A DNA stretch of 9,731 nucleotides from Deltaproteobacteria bacterium (lineage in GTDB: Bacteria > Bdellovibrionota > UBA1018 > UBA923). Below are positions 1-6,352 of the stretch, piece by piece; the stretch's first letter is position 1, and each line of letters begins with the position of its first letter. The translations under genes were made by a program, and so were the position numbers. The stretch spans positions 1 through 9,731 of the forward strand of contig JACQAW010000404.1 in assembly GCA_016194725.1 (NCBI GenBank), written 5' to 3'. The notes below the pieces were generated by a model. It worked only from the letters and a program-made list of their open reading frames with translations, was not told where the DNA came from and did not search any database.

Positions 1-1932
1 CCACCTCTTTCGCCACACGCGTCACCTCAGCCGCAAACGAGTTGAGCTGGTCCACCATGACGTTGATCGTGTTCTTCAACTCTATTATTTCGCCTTTGGC
101 ATCGACCGTAATTTTCTGCGAAAGGTCGCCCTTGGCAACGGCGGTCGTCACCTTTGCGATGTTACGCACCTGAGCGGTAAGGTTCGCCGCCAAGCCGTTC
201 ACGTTGCCGGTAAGGTCTTTCCAAGTACCCGACACGCCTTTCACGTCGGCCTGACCTCCAAGTTTTCCTTCCGTGCCCACCTCTTTCGCCACGCGGGTCA
301 CTTCCGAGGCGAAAGATGAAAGCTGATCGACCATCTTGTTGATCACCTCTTTCATCTGGAGGATCTCGCCTTTCACGTCCACCGTGATCTTCTGGCCCAG
401 GTCGCCGTTGGCGATCGCGATAGCGACCTTGGACACGTCACGCAGCTGGACGGTAAGGTTCGAGGCCATCGAGTTCACGTTGTCGGTCAGGTCTTTCCAC
501 GTACCGGCCACACCTTTCACATCGGCCTGACCGCCAAGTTTTCCTTCAGTACCCACCTCTTTCGCCACACGCGTGACCTCGGAAGCGAAAGAAGAGAGCT
601 GGTCGACCATGATGTTGATCGTGTTCTTGAGCTCGAGTATCTCGCCCTTGGCATCGACCGTGATTTTCTGGGTCAGGTCGCCTTTAGCGACACCGGTGGT
701 CACCTTCGCGATATTACGCACCTGAGCGGTGAGGTTGCCGGCAAGGCCATTCACGTTGTCGGTCAGGTCTTTCCACGTACCCGACACGCCTTTCACGTCG
801 GCCTGGCCACCCAGTTTTCCTTCCGTACCCACCTCCTTCGCCACACGAGTCACCTCGGCCGCAAACGAGTTGAGCTGGTCAACCATGATGTTGATCGTGT
901 TTTTCAGCTCAAAGATCTCGCCTTTGGCATCGACCGTGATTTTCTGCGACAAGTCGCCCTTGGCAACGGCGGTGGTCACCTTGGCGATGTTACGCACCTG
1001 AGCGGTGAGGTTGCCGGCAAGGCCGTTCACGTTGTCAGTCAAATCCTTCCACGTTCCCGAAACGTCTTTCACGACGGCCTGGCCACCGAGTTTTCCCTCG
1101 GTACCCACTTCCTTCGCCACACGCGTGACTTCGATCGAAAAGGATCTTAGCGTGTCCACCATCGTGTTCATCGTGTCTTTCAGTTCCAGAATTTCGCCTG
1201 CCGCGCTGACTGTGATTTTCTGTGACAAATCGCCGTTGGCAACCGCGGTGGTCACCTTGGCGATGTTGCGCACCTGAGCGGTGAGGTTGCCGGCAAGGCC
1301 GTTCACGTTGTCAGTCAAATCCTTCCACGTACCCGACACGCCTTTCACGTCGGCCTGGCCGCCCAGTTTGCCCTCGGTACCCACCTCTTTCGCCACACGA
1401 GTCACCTCGGCGGCAAACGACCGGAGCGTGTCCACCATCGTGTTGATCGTGTTTTTCAATTCCAAAATCTCGCCGCGCGCATCGACCGTGATTTTCTGGG
1501 ACAAGTCGCCGGTGGCCACCGCGGTGGTCACCTTGGCGATGTTACGCACCTGAGCGGTGAGGTTGTTGGCCAGGCCGTTCACATTATCTGTTAAATCTTT
1601 CCAGGTACCCGACACGCCTTTCACGTCGGCCTGGCCGCCCAGTCTTCCCTCTGTCCCGACCTCTTTCGCCACTCGAGTCACCTCGGCCGCGAATGACGAG
1701 AGCTGGTCGACCATGACGTTGATCGTGGTTTTGAGCTCGTAAACTTCGCCTTTGACGTCAACCGTGATTTTCTGGGAAAGGTCGCCCTTGGCCACCGCGG
1801 TAGTCACTTTGGCGATGTTACGCACCTGGGCCGTGAGGTTGCCGGCAAGGCTGTTCACGTTGTCGGTCAGGTCTTTCCAAATACCCGAGGCGCCTTTGAC
1901 GTCGGCCTGGCCACCGAGTTTTCCTTCGGTAC
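1..1932 (-). repeat. Seven in-frame 276-bp tandem repeats encoding HAMP units
   Basis: The same landmark (CCACCTCTTTCGCC or a close variant) recurs at 1, 277, 553, 829, 1105, 1381 and 1657, and again at 1933, so the period is exactly 276 bp (92 codons). The units are near-identical at nucleotide level in the connector (EVTRVAKEVGTEGKLGGQ, WKDLTDNVN) and more variable in the segment after KITVD. Counting from the N-terminus, units 2 and 3 (1381-1656 and 1105-1380) read MVDTLRSF. The others read MVDQL(N/S)SF. Unit 6 (277-552) is the most divergent, with KGEILQMKEVINKMVDQL. The array probably continues past base 1. Such repeats are prone to recombination, copy-number change and assembly collapse. 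Confidence 0.93.
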
Positions 1933-2515
1933 CCACCTCTTTCGCCACACGCGTAACTTCTGAGGCAAACGAGTTCAGCTGGTCCACCATTGTGTTCACC
2001 GTGGTGCCGATTCGCGAAAACTCGCCTTTCAGCGGCCGCCCCGAGATATCGAGCACCATTTTCTGGGACAGGTCGCCTTTGGCCACCGCCGTAATCACGC
2101 GCGCGGCCTCACTGGTGGGCTGCACCAGGTTTCCGATAAGTGAGTTGATCGAATTCACGCTCGTGGCCCACGCGCCTTTGTTGACCGAGCCCATCGAAAC
2201 ACGTTCGGTCATGTCGCCTTCTTCACCCACGATTTTGCCAACCCGGACGAACTCGGTCGTCATCGTCTCGTAGAGCTCGAATATCTCATTTAATATTTCT
2301 CCGGCATCGCTATAAAATCCCTCGCCCGTCGTGGGCATGCGCGCGGCGAAGTTGCCTTGCCGCACTGATTTTATGGTTTGCAGAAAAACGCGCATCTGTT
2401 CCTTTTCGGACAGCAATGCGGGCCGCATGGCCCCGTTTGGCTTGGAAACCGATTGAACCTGGGCGCCGACAAGGCTGAGTTTATTGCTGAGATTGTTCGG
2501 GCGTGGCTTGTTCAT
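1..2515 (-). CDS. Poly-HAMP sensor (hybrid) histidine kinase, N-terminal 838 residues; C-terminus beyond window edge
   Basis: The reading frame is open from the ATG at 2515 to base 1. An in-frame TAA lies 18 nt upstream, so this is the first possible ATG; the ribosome site is weak (GGTGA). No signal peptide or membrane segment is visible, so the protein is probably cytoplasmic. Residues 41-92 resemble a divergent HAMP-like module and 93-194 a degenerate first HAMP. Residues 195-838 are exactly seven 92-residue HAMP units with the family signatures EGKLGGQADVKG, GTWKDLTDNVN, VTTAVAKGDLSQKITVD, KGEILELKNTIN and MVDQLNSFA-EVTRVAKEVG. Proteins with this array normally continue into HisKA, HATPase_c and often receiver domains, but none of that is in the window, so kinase activity is inferred from family architecture (Nik1/group III-like). 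HAMP arrays relay conformational signals, in this class often osmotic or redox. The gene follows a receiver-domain remnant whose shifted-frame stop overlaps this ATG (ATGA). Confidence 0.9.
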   Translation of the reverse strand, partial: MNKPRPNNLSNKLSLVGAQVQSVSKPNGAMRPALLSEKEQMRVFLQTIKSVRQGNFAARMPTTGEGFYSDAGEILNEIFELYETMTTEFVRVGKIVGEEGDMTERVSMGSVNKGAWATSVNSINSLIGNLVQPTSEAARVITAVAKGDLSQKMVLDISGRPLKGEFSRIGTTVNTMVDQLNSFASEVTRVAKEVGTEGKLGGQADVKGASGIWKDLTDNVNSLAGNLTAQVRNIAKVTTAVAKGDLSQKITVDVKGEVYELKTTINVMVDQLSSFAAEVTRVAKEVGTEGRLGGQADVKGVSGTWKDLTDNVNGLANNLTAQVRNIAKVTTAVATGDLSQKITVDARGEILELKNTINTMVDTLRSFAAEVTRVAKEVGTEGKLGGQADVKGVSGTWKDLTDNVNGLAGNLTAQVRNIAKVTTAVANGDLSQKITVSAAGEILELKDTMNTMVDTLRSFSIEVTRVAKEVGTEGKLGGQAVVKDVSGTWKDLTDNVNGLAGNLTAQVRNIAKVTTAVAKGDLSQKITVDAKGEIFELKNTINIMVDQLNSFAAEVTRVAKEVGTEGKLGGQADVKGVSGTWKDLTDNVNGLAGNLTAQVRNIAKVTTGVAKGDLTQKITVDAKGEILELKNTINIMVDQLSSFASEVTRVAKEVGTEGKLGGQADVKGVAGTWKDLTDNVNSMASNLTVQLRDVSKVAIAIANGDLGQKITVDVKGEILQMKEVINKMVDQLSSFASEVTRVAKEVGTEGKLGGQADVKGVSGTWKDLTGNVNGLAANLTAQVRNIAKVTTAVAKGDLSQKITVDAKGEIIELKNTINVMVDQLNSFAAEVTRVAKEV

Positions 2516-2639
2516 GATGGAATCACCGGTTTACCCAGAAGCGCGGTGACCATTTCCAGGCACTCGCCATGCTGAGCGAATGGTCGTCTTCGATAATAAG
2601 CGCCCGCCTGCAATCCTTCGTGAGGTCTTGTGTTTTCAT
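2512..2639 (-). pseudogene. N-terminal receiver-domain (REC) remnant, frameshifted and truncated, upstream of the kinase
   Basis: An ATG at 2639 follows a good ribosome site (AAAAGGTGG, about 5 nt upstream). It opens a 38-codon frame ending with TGA at 2523. Residues 12-20 (RALIIEDDH) match strand beta-1 and the acidic pair of response-regulator receivers. After HSL this frame turns into unlikely sequence (WKWSPRFWVNR). The frame shifted by one base reads QHGECLEMVTALLGKPVIPS, which looks like receiver helix alpha-1 and the start of beta-2, and stops at TGA 2514-2512, overlapping the kinase ATG as ATGA. I infer an ancestral receiver gene that suffered a one-base indel near 2575-2580 and lost everything after beta-2, including the phospho-acceptor Asp. 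A sequencing error would repair the frame but not the truncation. It may still act as a leader peptide coupling translation to the kinase. Confidence 0.55.
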
Positions 2640-2657
2640 CTGGCCCACCTTTTCCCG

Positions 2658-2686
2658 ATTTTAATGCGATAAAGCGAAATACTCAA
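2658..2686 (-). promoter_or_regulatory. Sigma70-type promoter for receiver remnant and kinase
   Basis: On the minus strand a -35 TTGAGT (2686-2681) and a -10 TAAAAT (2663-2658) are separated by 17 bp. The hexamers match consensus at 4/6 and 5/6. The predicted start near 2651 gives a leader of about 12 nt containing the ribosome site of the ORF at 2639. No other comparable promoter was seen between 2515 and 2640, so kinase expression probably begins here. Confidence 0.5.
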
Positions 2687-2691
2687 GTATT
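2678..2691. promoter_or_regulatory. Inverted repeat over the -35 box (candidate operator)
   Basis: AATACT-CA-AGTATT is a perfect 6-bp inverted repeat with a 2-bp centre. It contains the whole -35 hexamer of the kinase promoter, a position suited to a dimeric repressor. It is AT-rich in a GC-rich region. The binding protein is unknown and 6-bp arms can arise by chance. Confidence 0.3.
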
Positions 2692-2792
2692 CAGAACATT
2701 GTGTGTGACTCTTAATTATTGCCGCATTGTCTGCAGGATTTTCAGCACGCCATCTGATCGCGGGGCCCGCCGGTCTCCTCGGCGGAATGGGC

Positions 2793-2820
2793 TTGTGAAT
2801 CGGCCGGGGCGGCCTAATCA
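2793..2820 (+). promoter_or_regulatory. Weak candidate promoter for the COG4705-type gene
   Basis: TTGTGA (2793-2798) and TAATCA (2815-2820) are 16 bp apart on the plus strand. Transcription would begin about 4 nt before the ATG at 2831. No Shine-Dalgarno sequence precedes that ATG, so a nearly leaderless mRNA is possible. The spacer is very GC-rich and the -10 is poor. Confidence 0.2.
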
Positions 2821-2830
2821 TATTAATCAG

Positions 2831-3574
2831 ATGATCGACAAGCTGCCCCAGATCACAGTCGCATTCTGGATCATGAAAATCACGGCCACGACTTTAGGCG
2901 AAACCGGGGGCGACTGGCTGTCGATGACCATGAACGTGGGCTACCTGGCCAGCACGCTGGTATTCTTCTCGCTGTTCGTCGTAGCGGCCGGCACGCAGCT
3001 GGCCGTAAAAAAACATTACCCGTATCTGTACTGGACGGTCATCGTGGCCACCAGCACCGCGGGCACGACCATGTCGGACTATATGGACCGCACCCTGCAC
3101 CTGGGCTACACCAAGGGCGCCGCCATTTTAGTCAGCGTGCTGCTCTTCCTGCTCGCCCTTTGGCGCGTGACAGTGGGCAACGTGAGGGTAAGCGATATTC
3201 GCACGCGCAAGGCCGAAATTTTTTACTGGCTCACGATACTCGTATCCAACACCCTGGGAACCGCGCTGGGCGATTTTCTGGCCGACGACTCCGGACTGGG
3301 TTTTTTTGGCAGCTGGCTGCTCATCACCGGCCTGCTTGCCGTCATCCTAGTTGCCGCGACCTTTACCCGCCTGCCGAAAATTTTGCTGTTCTGGCTCGCC
3401 TTCGTACTGACTCGTCCGTTCGGGGCCACGTTTGGCGACGTGCTGACCAAGACGCGCGAAAAAGGCGGCCTCGACCTGGGAACCGCTTATTCCTCGCTCA
3501 TCCTGCTTGGGCTGCTGGTGCTGAGCATCTTTATCTCATACCGTGCGGTGCCGCCGCAAAAGCGCCTGGCCTGA
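2831..3574 (+). CDS. COG4705-type polytopic inner-membrane protein with four-fold internal repeat
   Basis: The product is 247 residues. The ATG at 2831 was chosen because family members begin close to the first helix (here MIDKLPQITVAFWIMKI). A GTG-initiated extension to 2630 adds 67 non-membrane residues and runs over the divergent promoter. I count about eight hydrophobic segments. Four motif copies are visible: FW-x14-D at W13/D28, YW at W68/D83, YW at W133/D148 and FW at W188/D203. Each Asp ends a Thr/Pro-x-Gly motif (TLGETGGD, TAGTTMSD, TLGTALGD, PFGATFGD), and the first three are followed 9 residues later by a Gly before the next helix. The sequence resembles uncharacterised membrane proteins grouped under COG4705. 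Conserved intramembrane Asp and Glu would suit cation transport, but that is inference. The gene converges on the next one with a 4-bp gap and no terminator. Confidence 0.8.
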   Translation: MIDKLPQITVAFWIMKITATTLGETGGDWLSMTMNVGYLASTLVFFSLFVVAAGTQLAVKKHYPYLYWTVIVATSTAGTTMSDYMDRTLHLGYTKGAAILVSVLLFLLALWRVTVGNVRVSDIRTRKAEIFYWLTILVSNTLGTALGDFLADDSGLGFFGSWLLITGLLAVILVAATFTRLPKILLFWLAFVLTRPFGATFGDVLTKTREKGGLDLGTAYSSLILLGLLVLSIFISYRAVPPQKRLA

Positions 3575-3578
3575 CCAT

Positions 3579-4322
3579 TCAATCGGCGTGCTCTTTGCGC
3601 GCATCGCCGCCGTGCTTGCCGCCGTCGCCGGGCTCGGGGCGGTCGCGCACGCCAGGTTTGCTTTCGAGTTTCCCCTCGCGTTTGTCGGCTTCGTGCTTTT
3701 CGCAACCAGCCGACTCTTCCCACTCGCGAGCATAATTCACGAGCTGCGAATTAGTGGCGCTCGACGTGGCCTCAGAGCTGCTGCCTTCGTCCACGGTGCC
3801 CCAGGCCACCTGCGCCAGAACCGTGACCGTTTTGACCACGCTGCCGCCGTCCGGGCACCCATCGACGAACTTGAAGCTGAAGGTCAGATCGAGCAGCACG
3901 TTGCCGCTGTCGAGCTTCTCGCTCGACAGGTGCACGCTGCCATGCTCGCCCGCCTTGCGGTCGACGCCCTCAAGCACCAGCGAGCTTACCGTCGAGGACT
4001 TGATGTGATATTTTCTGGCCTCGGGAAAAGTAAATGAGATGGAGCTGCAGGCCTCCTGGTTCACGTCGGTGAAAAAACCGTCCTTCTTTTGCCATTCCGC
4101 CATCAAATTCCTGGCAAACCGCGCACGCGCGCGTTTGGGAATCGCCGGATCCTCAAGGCCGGTGACTTTCAGAAGATATACTTTAAAGGGGACCCCGCCG
4201 CTGCGCAGATGCCCCATGTACTTGTCGAGGTGCGGACAGCCATGACGTTCGGCCTGCGCTGCCGTCGACAGGAGCAGCAATGCCGCTCCCCAAAAAAAAA
4301 TACGACCTTCCCCATGCGACAT
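3579..4322 (-). CDS. Exported protein of unknown function with charged C-terminal tail
   Basis: The product is 247 residues and I do not recognise the family. The N-terminus is a Sec signal peptide (R7, hydrophobic 8-18, cleavage after AQA at 24). The mature part has four cysteines (C29, C92, C156, C207), enough for two disulfides in the periplasm. Residues 95-175 alternate like a beta-sandwich (SISFTF, SSLVLEGV, VLLDLTFSFKFV, VVKTVTVLAQVAW). After a Ser/Thr/Ala linker (180-192) the last 45 or so residues are hydrophilic, rich in Lys, Glu, Asp and Gly, and probably disordered. The ATG at 4322 follows a GGGGGAA-like ribosome site. The signal peptide is encoded across a run of nine T followed by four G (4288-4300), a potential slippage tract. 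Transcription diverges from the exported-protein/protease pair. Confidence 0.72.
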   Translation of the reverse strand: MSHGEGRIFFWGAALLLLSTAAQAERHGCPHLDKYMGHLRSGGVPFKVYLLKVTGLEDPAIPKRARARFARNLMAEWQKKDGFFTDVNQEACSSISFTFPEARKYHIKSSTVSSLVLEGVDRKAGEHGSVHLSSEKLDSGNVLLDLTFSFKFVDGCPDGGSVVKTVTVLAQVAWGTVDEGSSSEATSSATNSQLVNYAREWEESAGCEKHEADKREGKLESKPGVRDRPEPGDGGKHGGDARKEHAD

Positions 4323-4330
4323 ACGATTCC

Positions 4331-4358
4331 CCCAGGTCCCATCATTGTAACCCAGGTC
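4331..4358. repeat. Direct repeat CCCAGGTC flanking the -10 box
   Basis: CCCAGGTC occurs at 4331-4338 and 4351-4358, exactly 20 bp apart (about two helical turns). The copies lie on either side of the predicted -10 of the minus-strand gene. A looser third copy (TCAGGTGC) follows at 4360. This is compatible with an activator or repressor binding on one helix face, and the regulator is unknown. Confidence 0.3.
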
Positions 4359-4371
4359 GTCAGGTGCGCAA
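4344..4371 (-). promoter_or_regulatory. Sigma70-type promoter for the exported protein at 3579-4322
   Basis: On the minus strand a -35 TTGCGC (4371-4366) and a -10 TACAAT (4349-4344) are 16 bp apart. The -10 matches consensus at 5/6 and the -35 at 4/6. A start near 4337 gives a leader of about 15 nt before the ATG at 4322. Confidence 0.42.
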
Positions 4372-4402
4372 AAACTGCCTGAATTTAAGCGCGACTTACT
4401 GC

Positions 4403-4412
4403 CCAGCGCTGG
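4403..4412. repeat. Perfect 10-bp palindrome followed by T5
   Basis: CCAGCGCTGG is self-complementary and is followed on the plus strand by five T. With no loop it would make a poor RNA hairpin, so a protein-binding site in the divergent region is more likely than a terminator. A 10-bp palindrome can also arise by chance. Confidence 0.22.
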
Positions 4413-4462
4413 TTTTTCAGCACCACCACAAAATACCGCCTACGTTTTTGACGACCGCACAG

Positions 4463-4490
4463 TTCTCAGACACTCCTGGCCGGCTAAATT
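4463..4490 (+). promoter_or_regulatory. Candidate promoter for the exported protein/protease pair
   Basis: TTCTCA (4463-4468) and TAAATT (4485-4490) are 16 bp apart, each matching consensus at 4/6. It would give a leader of about 68 nt. A better -35 (TTGACG, 4448-4453) has no acceptable -10 at normal spacing. This is the best of several weak options. Confidence 0.25.
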
Positions 4491-4564
4491 CCTGAAATCA
4501 CGTGCTGCTGAATGGCAACCTGCTTGCAGCTCTAAAGGCTTAGTGGGTTATCTCAGGGGGCTTT

Positions 4565-5278
4565 ATGAAACTCGCCAAAACCTTCTTGCTTGTCCTCGCG
4601 CTCGTTCCCGGTTCCGCAATGGCAAATCCGGTGATTCCGGGCAATGCGCTGGGCCAAGTGGCCTGCACCTTTGATGCGGCAGTGAGCTCGTATTCCAAAA
4701 ATCTGCACAATAACTTCATCGAGCACCTGGGCCCGTCCTCGGGCCCCTATGGCTACCCGCTCGAGGGCTTCCTGCTTGGCGATGGCAAGGGCAGCACCTT
4801 GCTGTTCTCGAACGATGCCGGCATTCAGGCGGCCGTGGATTTTTCGGGCACGCCCAGCAACGCCACGATTCACATCGTCATCTCGAAGCAAACCCCGGCG
4901 GGCCAGGTGGTATTTTCGCAGAACAAGACGGCAACCGCGGTAGCCAGCCAGGGTGCGAGCTTTCGCCTGCCGGTCGACGAAATCATTCAAGATGACCAGA
5001 ATTTTCTGCGTCGGATTACCTCGCTTGAGGTGAATTGCATGGTGGTCTCGTACGTCAATCCTGCGGCGCCGACCACCGTGCTGGCAGGCCAGATCACCAA
5101 CGGCGTTACGTCGGCCAACAACATGGGCGACCGCGCGGTGGCCAATCTTGATGCCGCCAAGCAGGTTGTGCAGGCGGCTCCGGCTGCACAGGTGGCTCCA
5201 GTTGCGCAGGCGCTACCAGCCGCTCAGGCTGCTCCAGCGGCACCGGCTGCCTCGGCATCGCTGCCAAGCTCAAAGTAA
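4565..5278 (+). CDS. Exported protein of unknown function with Ala/Pro-rich tail
   Basis: The product is 237 residues. A clear Sec signal peptide (K2, K5, hydrophobic 7-14, cleavage after SAMA at 20) follows an AGGGGG ribosome site 6 nt before the ATG. The mature domain (21 to about 195) has two cysteines, C34 and C158, that could form one disulfide, and strand-like stretches (ATIHIVIS, GQVVFSQ, SLEVNCMVVSYV), suggesting a small beta-rich periplasmic or secreted domain. Residues 198-237 are a low-complexity tail of Ala, Pro, Gln and Val with repeated AAPAAQ and APVAQ-like blocks. Such tails often act as flexible linkers or cell-wall spacers. I do not recognise the family. The cysteine-protease gene begins 54 bp downstream with no terminator between, so the two are probably transcribed together and the protein could be its substrate, inhibitor or partner (inference). 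Confidence 0.75.
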   Translation: MKLAKTFLLVLALVPGSAMANPVIPGNALGQVACTFDAAVSSYSKNLHNNFIEHLGPSSGPYGYPLEGFLLGDGKGSTLLFSNDAGIQAAVDFSGTPSNATIHIVISKQTPAGQVVFSQNKTATAVASQGASFRLPVDEIIQDDQNFLRRITSLEVNCMVVSYVNPAAPTTVLAGQITNGVTSANNMGDRAVANLDAAKQVVQAAPAAQVAPVAQALPAAQAAPAAPAASASLPSSK

Positions 5279-5332
5279 ATCCAGAGCGCGCTCACCAGCG
5301 CACTATCGCGATGACCCCGAGTTTCCGAAAAG

Positions 5333-6352
5333 ATGGACATGGTCTGTGTGCCGCCGGGCAAAAAATGCCCTCTCATCGCCAGTCTGTTCGCGCTGCTGGC
5401 GTTAGCCTTGCCACTGCCCGCACAAGTCGCGGCCAGCACCTGTGGGCGCCTGCTTACCGAGCCCGACTACGACCTGGAGCTTCCGCTTATCGGGCCCATT
5501 CGCGACCAATGCGGCGGCACCTGCTGGATTTCGGCCGGGCTCACTATGGTCGAGCACTCGGTGCACGCCCAGTCGGGCGTGAAAGTGGCGATGTCTGAAG
5601 ATTATCTGGCCGCCATGGAGCTGAAAAACCAGGCCCTAGGTGGCGTGATGAACCGCACGAATGCCGTCCCAGCGCTTGCCGGCCGCACGTTTTCGCATGT
5701 GGAATGGCTGATTCGCGAATACGGCATGGTACCCAAGAGCGAGTTCACGGCACCGGACGCAGACTGGGCAAAAATCGGCGAGGCGCTTTACGCGGTAACC
5801 AAAAGCTACGCCGCCAAAAAAACGCTTACGAACGCCGAGTACGAACGACTGTCGAAAGAGCTTGATGCCGCGCTAAGCAAAGAGCTGGCGCCGCTGCCCG
5901 CAAATTTTCGAATCGCCGGAAAGCGCTTTACCCCGAAGACTTTCAGCACGGCCTTTATTCCGAACCACTCGTTCAAAACTCTTTTCCTCAAAGAAAAAGG
6001 CGTACCCGACCCGCTTGGCCTTCACCACTCGCTCAAAGACGTGCTGACGCAGGTCAAGCAAAGCATTGCGGACGGCAAAGCGGTTTACGCCTCGATTCGC
6101 TGGCCCGAGGAATGGTTTTCGATCCAAAATGGTTTGCTGAATCTGGACACAAATCCCGCCACGGCAAAAAAAGTGAAAAGCAGCGGCCTGCACGCGGTAG
6201 CGGTCGTGGGCGCGAAGCTCGACTCCAAAGGCGAAATCACGGCGCTGAAGATACAAAACAGCTGGGGCGAAGAGCTGGGCGACGAGGGTTTTTTTCATAT
6301 CTCGCGCAAAACTTTGGAGCAGGTTCTGCAATACGTAGTCGTGGGCAACTAG
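5333..6352 (+). CDS. Exported papain-like (C1 family) cysteine peptidase
   Basis: The product is 339 residues. A hydrophobic signal segment (LIASLFALLALALPLP, 14-29) follows KK and is probably cleaved after QVAA at 34. The catalytic set is intact: oxyanion-hole Gln Q59 and nucleophile C64 in RDQCGGTCW, H287 in GLHAVAVVGA, and N309 in IQNSWGEELGDEGFF, which is the papain order and sequence style. Q59 to C64 is one residue shorter than the usual Q-x5-C of papain. About 120 residues between the two catalytic halves (135-255), including a Lys/Glu-rich helical stretch, are larger than in papain and recall bleomycin-hydrolase-type members. No propeptide is evident: the catalytic Cys lies only about 30 residues after the signal. 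The start could also be the ATG at 5339 or the GTG at 5348; none has a good ribosome site. It probably acts in the periplasm or outside the cell. Confidence 0.87.
   Translation: MDMVCVPPGKKCPLIASLFALLALALPLPAQVAASTCGRLLTEPDYDLELPLIGPIRDQCGGTCWISAGLTMVEHSVHAQSGVKVAMSEDYLAAMELKNQALGGVMNRTNAVPALAGRTFSHVEWLIREYGMVPKSEFTAPDADWAKIGEALYAVTKSYAAKKTLTNAEYERLSKELDAALSKELAPLPANFRIAGKRFTPKTFSTAFIPNHSFKTLFLKEKGVPDPLGLHHSLKDVLTQVKQSIADGKAVYASIRWPEEWFSIQNGLLNLDTNPATAKKVKSSGLHAVAVVGAKLDSKGEITALKIQNSWGEELGDEGFFHISRKTLEQVLQYVVVGN

Noticed and set aside
1..1932. CRISPR-like regular repeats
   Set aside because: The units are 276 bp, contiguous, coding and without spacers.
336..2273. A series of plus-strand ORFs of about 90 codons repeating every 276 bp (MRLPARPFTLSV-like)
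   Set aside because: They are exact antisense shadows of the HAMP repeats, and their regular spacing follows from the 276-bp period. The minus frame matches a known family and is open throughout.
2767..2785. GC-rich hairpin CCGCCG/CGGCGG with 7-nt loop
   Set aside because: The stem is only 6 bp, no T tract follows on either strand, and neither flanking gene ends here, so it is not supported as a terminator.
2630..2830. GTG-initiated N-terminal extension of the COG4705-type protein
   Set aside because: The added 67 residues are Arg/Pro-rich and not membrane-like, overlap the divergent promoter and reach into the receiver remnant. The family starts near the ATG at 2831.
3160..3735. 191-codon plus-strand ORF overlapping the membrane-protein gene
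   Set aside because: It is an out-of-frame shadow with Arg/Pro-rich composition and no ribosome site. The other frame has clear helices and repeats.
4506..4535. Possible leader hairpin GCTGC...GCAGC ahead of the gene at 4565
   Set aside because: The stem is short with a 17-nt loop and matches no riboswitch class I know.
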